A stretch of 64,000 nt of DNA, taken from the NCBI RefSeq assembly GCF_028994805.1, contig NZ_JAJQQP010000001.1, positions 351,464-415,463 on the forward strand. The letters run 5' to 3'. The first letter of the stretch is position 1; every line of letters starts with the position of its first letter. A model generated the notes under the pieces. It worked only from the letters and a program-made list of their open reading frames with translations, was not told where the DNA came from and searched no databases. Positions 61,696-64,000 of this stretch are shown here, one piece after another. The DNA is from Promicromonospora iranensis. Its GTDB lineage: Bacteria; Actinomycetota; Actinomycetes; Actinomycetales; Cellulomonadaceae. Made by a program: the position numbers and the translations under genes.

Positions 61696-62678
61696 CGGAC
61701 CTCCTCGGCCAGTCGCATCTGGCGCACGTTGTAGATGATGACCGGGATCACGATGACGAACAGCAGCACCGCGAGCGCGGCACCCAGGCCCGCGTTGTTC
61801 TGCCGGAAGCTCTGCTCGTAGAACTCGTTCGCCACGACCGAGGTGCCGTAGCGGCCGGCGGTCATGGTGCGGACGATGTCGAAGACCTTGAGGGTCGTCA
61901 TCGCGATGGTCGTCAGCACCACGACGAGCGCCGGTCGGATGCTCGGGATCGTGATGCGCCAGAACATGCCGAGGCCGGACAAGCCGTCCAGGCGGGCAGC
62001 CTCCACGATGTCCGTCGGGATGGCCCGGATCGACGCCGAGAGCAAGGTCATGGCGAAACCGGTCTGGATCCAGATGAGCACGACCATGAGCAGGAAGGTG
62101 TTGAGCGGCCGCTCCAGCAGGAACTGCACCGGCGAGCCGCCCAGCCAGACGATGATCTGGTTCAGTAGGCCGGTCTGCTCGACGCTCTCGGGCTTGAACT
62201 CGTAGACGAACCGCCAGATGATGCTGGCGCCGACCATGGAGATGGCCATCGGCAGGAACACGAGGGCCTTCGCGAACTTCTCGAACCGGCTGTGGTCCAC
62301 CACCACGGCGTAGACCAGGCCGATGAACGTGGCGAGGGCCGGCGCCACCAGCACCCACAGGGCCGTGTTCCCCAGTACGAGCAGGAACGCGGGCTCGGAG
62401 AACGCCCTGGCGTAGTTGTCCAGCCCGATGAACTCGGAACCGTTGCGGTTCTGGAACGAGTTCACGATGGTCCCGCCGGCCGGGTAGAACAAGCCGGCTG
62501 CAAGGAGCACGAGCGCGGGCCCCACGAATCCCCCCGCCACGAACCACTTCGACGGGTTCCGTCGCCGGTCCACCACCACGAGGATCAGGGCCATCACCGC
62601 GACGAACAGCGCGATCGCGATGATCATCAGCAAGAACTTGTGCACCGGGTCGTCCCCGGCACTCAGAAGCCAGTCCAT
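61692..62678 (-). CDS. Carbohydrate ABC transporter permease (MalF type)
   Basis: 328 aa. Two N-terminal hydrophobic segments (about 15-65) with a basic loop RRRNPSKWF between them, then GLDNYARAFSE near 92 and the EAA loop IPTDIVEAARLDGLSGLGMF near 215. GGAGG five bases before the ATG. It lies after the binding-protein gene with a hairpin in the gap. The sugar is not known, but the tight pair and binding protein match alpha-glucoside-type systems of the same group. Confidence 0.95.
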   Translation of the reverse strand: MDWLLSAGDDPVHKFLLMIIAIALFVAVMALILVVVDRRRNPSKWFVAGGFVGPALVLLAAGLFYPAGGTIVNSFQNRNGSEFIGLDNYARAFSEPAFLLVLGNTALWVLVAPALATFIGLVYAVVVDHSRFEKFAKALVFLPMAISMVGASIIWRFVYEFKPESVEQTGLLNQIIVWLGGSPVQFLLERPLNTFLLMVVLIWIQTGFAMTLLSASIRAIPTDIVEAARLDGLSGLGMFWRITIPSIRPALVVVLTTIAMTTLKVFDIVRTMTAGRYGTSVVANEFYEQSFRQNNAGLGAALAVLLFVIVIPVIIYNVRQMRLAEEVR

Positions 62679-62750
62679 GGATCCTCCAGATCCTGGTTGT
62701 CGGGTCCGGTCGTCGTCGCCCGGGCCGAATTCTGGGTCCTCAGGCCCGCA

Positions 62751-62779
62751 GAGGCGCGGGACAGGATGTCCCGCGCCTC
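62751..62779. terminator. Intercistronic hairpin between binding protein and permease genes
   Basis: GAGGCGCGGGAC and GTCCCGCGCCTC form a perfect 12-bp stem with a 5-base loop, 30 bases after the binding-protein stop. Such hairpins stabilise the upstream message or attenuate downstream transcription, so that binding protein exceeds permease. Confidence 0.65.
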
Positions 62780-62809
62780 CGCGCGTCACTCAGGACCGAT
62801 TGCTGCTGA

Positions 62810-64000
62810 TCAGTTCTTCGGCCAGGAATTCTCGATGTCGTCGGTGACCTCCTGGCTGCTGGCGTCCGACGCGAACCACTCGGTGATACCGGCCCAGAAG
62901 GAGCCGGTGCCGACCTCGGACGGCATCAGGTCGGACGCGTCGAAGCGGGCGACCGTGGCGGGGTCCGCCAGGATCTCGGCCGACAGCCGGTCGAAGTCCG
63001 TCGCCAGCAGCTCCGCGTCCAGCCCGGAGTTGGCGCTCACCCAGCCACCGGCCGGCGTCGCCGCCGCCTTGGCGTTGGCCCAGTCGGGGCTCGACAGGTA
63101 GGTCTGGAAGGCCTGCACCTCGGGGCGGTCCGTGAAGGCACCGATGAACTCACCGGCCACCAGGGTCGGCCGCTCGTCGGTCGTCTCGGCCGGCAGGTAG
63201 AAGGCGTAGACGTCGCCGTCCGGCGCCACGTTGGTGCCCTCGGGCCACTGCGTCTGGTAGAAGTTCGCCGCGCGGTGCATCCAGCAGTTGCCGTCGAGGA
63301 TCGGGTACCCGGCGTCCGTCCACGGGGTGGTCGCGATCGAGTCGACGTCGCCCAGACCACCGTTCACGTGGTCCGGGTTCTTGAGGATCTCGCCCGCGGC
63401 GTCCCATGCCTCGACGATCTGCGGGTCGTTGAACGGGATCTCGTGGGTGTACCACTGGTCATAGACCTCGGGCCCGGCGGTGCGAAGCACCACGTCCTCG
63501 ATCCAGTCGGTGCCCGGCCAGCCGGTGGCGTCACCGGACTCGACACCCGCGCACCAGGGGCGCGTCGCGCCCTCGTTGTCCGCGGCGATCTCCTCGGTGA
63601 GCGTCATCATGTCGTCCCAGGTCTCCGGGACCTCGTAGCCGGCCTCCTCGAACATCGTGGGGGAGTACCAGACGTACGACTTCACGTTCGAGCCCAGCGG
63701 GGCGGCGTAGAACGTGCCGTCGACGGTGCCGTACTCCTTCCAGTCCTCGGACCAGTACTCGTCGACATTGGCCTCGACCTGCTCGGGGGCAGGAAGGACG
63801 GCGTCGTACTGCGTCACCAGGGTGTTCAGCAGACCCGGCTGCGGCAGGATCGCGATGTCCGGCGGGTTGCCGGCCTGGACGCGCACCGGAAGCTGAGCCT
63901 CCATCTCACGTGAGGCCTCGTACTCGACGGTGACGCCTGTGCAGTCCTCGAACGGCTTGTAGGAGTCCTGCTGCGTCTCCGCCTCGGGCTCGACGATCGT
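62810..64000 (-). CDS. Sugar ABC transporter substrate-binding protein, N-terminus outside window
   Basis: At least 396 residues visible, SBP_bac_1 type. The visible N-terminal part reads KPFEDCTGVTVEYEASREME, then NPPDIAILPQPGLLNTLV, the usual family progression, and YAAPLGSNVKSYVWYSPTMF near 100 residues in. GATGWPGTDWIED and AAATPAGGWVSANSGLD follow. Start and signal peptide are beyond the window edge. It is the first gene before the two permeases; the sugar is unknown, with alpha-glucosides a reasonable guess. Confidence 0.92.
   Translation of the reverse strand, partial: TIVEPEAETQQDSYKPFEDCTGVTVEYEASREMEAQLPVRVQAGNPPDIAILPQPGLLNTLVTQYDAVLPAPEQVEANVDEYWSEDWKEYGTVDGTFYAAPLGSNVKSYVWYSPTMFEEAGYEVPETWDDMMTLTEEIAADNEGATRPWCAGVESGDATGWPGTDWIEDVVLRTAGPEVYDQWYTHEIPFNDPQIVEAWDAAGEILKNPDHVNGGLGDVDSIATTPWTDAGYPILDGNCWMHRAANFYQTQWPEGTNVAPDGDVYAFYLPAETTDERPTLVAGEFIGAFTDRPEVQAFQTYLSSPDWANAKAAATPAGGWVSANSGLDAELLATDFDRLSAEILADPATVARFDASDLMPSEVGTGSFWAGITEWFASDASSQEVTDDIENSWPKN

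Noticed and set aside
1-64000. tRNA, rRNA, CRISPR array, insertion sequence or prophage
   Set aside because: No T-loop-like GTTCGAATC context, no regularly spaced direct repeats of CRISPR kind, and no transposase, integrase or phage structural motif was seen on either strand.

Overview
The window is very GC-rich DNA with actinobacterial gene content: a secreted GH6 cellulase with a proline-threonine linker, class II aldolase, DUF3151, SigE-type sigma factor, LppM-type lipoprotein, septum-formation protein, an HspR-type operator before clpB, and many start codons preceded at 6-7 bases by a TAnnnT box with no Shine-Dalgarno (leaderless transcription). A cellulolytic member of the Micrococcales (Cellulomonadaceae/Promicromonosporaceae-like) fits best; this is inference, since no rRNA or tRNA gene is present. 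Coding density is high and I found no insertion sequence, prophage, CRISPR array, tRNA or rRNA.

Layout. 0-5.1 kb: GH6 cellulase (cut by the window edge), its probable LacI repressor, and a divergent cytoplasmic sensor made of a LacI-like sugar-binding domain plus a PAS domain with no output domain. 5.2-8.3 kb: purD, purA, DUF3151. 8.4-12.1 kb: a partner-switching module, STAS / PAS-GAF-SpoIIE phosphatase-kinase / STAS. 12.1-13.2 kb: fba. 13.3-16.3 kb: a four-gene overlapping operon coding for a secreted two-repeat protein, an amidoligase, a SigE-type sigma factor and a membrane-anchored paralogue of the secreted protein that looks like its anti-sigma factor; this is the best candidate for an undescribed system. 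16.4-21.2 kb: TrmH-type methyltransferase, DUF368 translocase, NagD-like phosphatase, a membrane-anchored unknown, pyrE, and an SDR. 21.2-26.5 kb: a tripartite tricarboxylate transporter (tctCBA) with a divergent CitA/CitB-like two-component system. 26.5-28.5 kb: rhodanese, a small toxin-antitoxin-like pair, an alpha/beta hydrolase-like protein. 28.6-33.7 kb: a peptide-type ABC transporter in which one permease and both ATPases are a single polypeptide.

33.8-42.2 kb: xthA, a septum-formation protein, a DUF5937-type regulator, clpB, a chloramphenicol phosphotransferase homologue and a TauE permease. 42.2-47.8 kb: a MatC-type dicarboxylate carrier, class III CoA-transferase and fused carboxyltransferase, divergent from a GntR regulator and a second TauE; this resembles the Rhizobium mat malonate system with both enzymes replaced. 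47.8-52.7 kb: an autoregulated ArsR/MFS pair, LppM lipoprotein, hydrolase, acetyltransferase. 52.7-58.4 kb: a 1,897-residue polytopic membrane protein with a zinc ribbon and five tandem repeats. 58.6-60.7 kb: an Ada/AraC/AlkA fusion and Ogt (alkylation repair). 60.8-64 kb: a sugar ABC transporter, cut by the window edge.

The order purA - DUF3151 - fba - SpoU methyltransferase - pyrE - clpB is also seen, from memory, in Mycobacterium tuberculosis, so this stretch looks like an old actinobacterial backbone into which the signalling, amidoligase, Tct, toxin-antitoxin and ABC modules are set.
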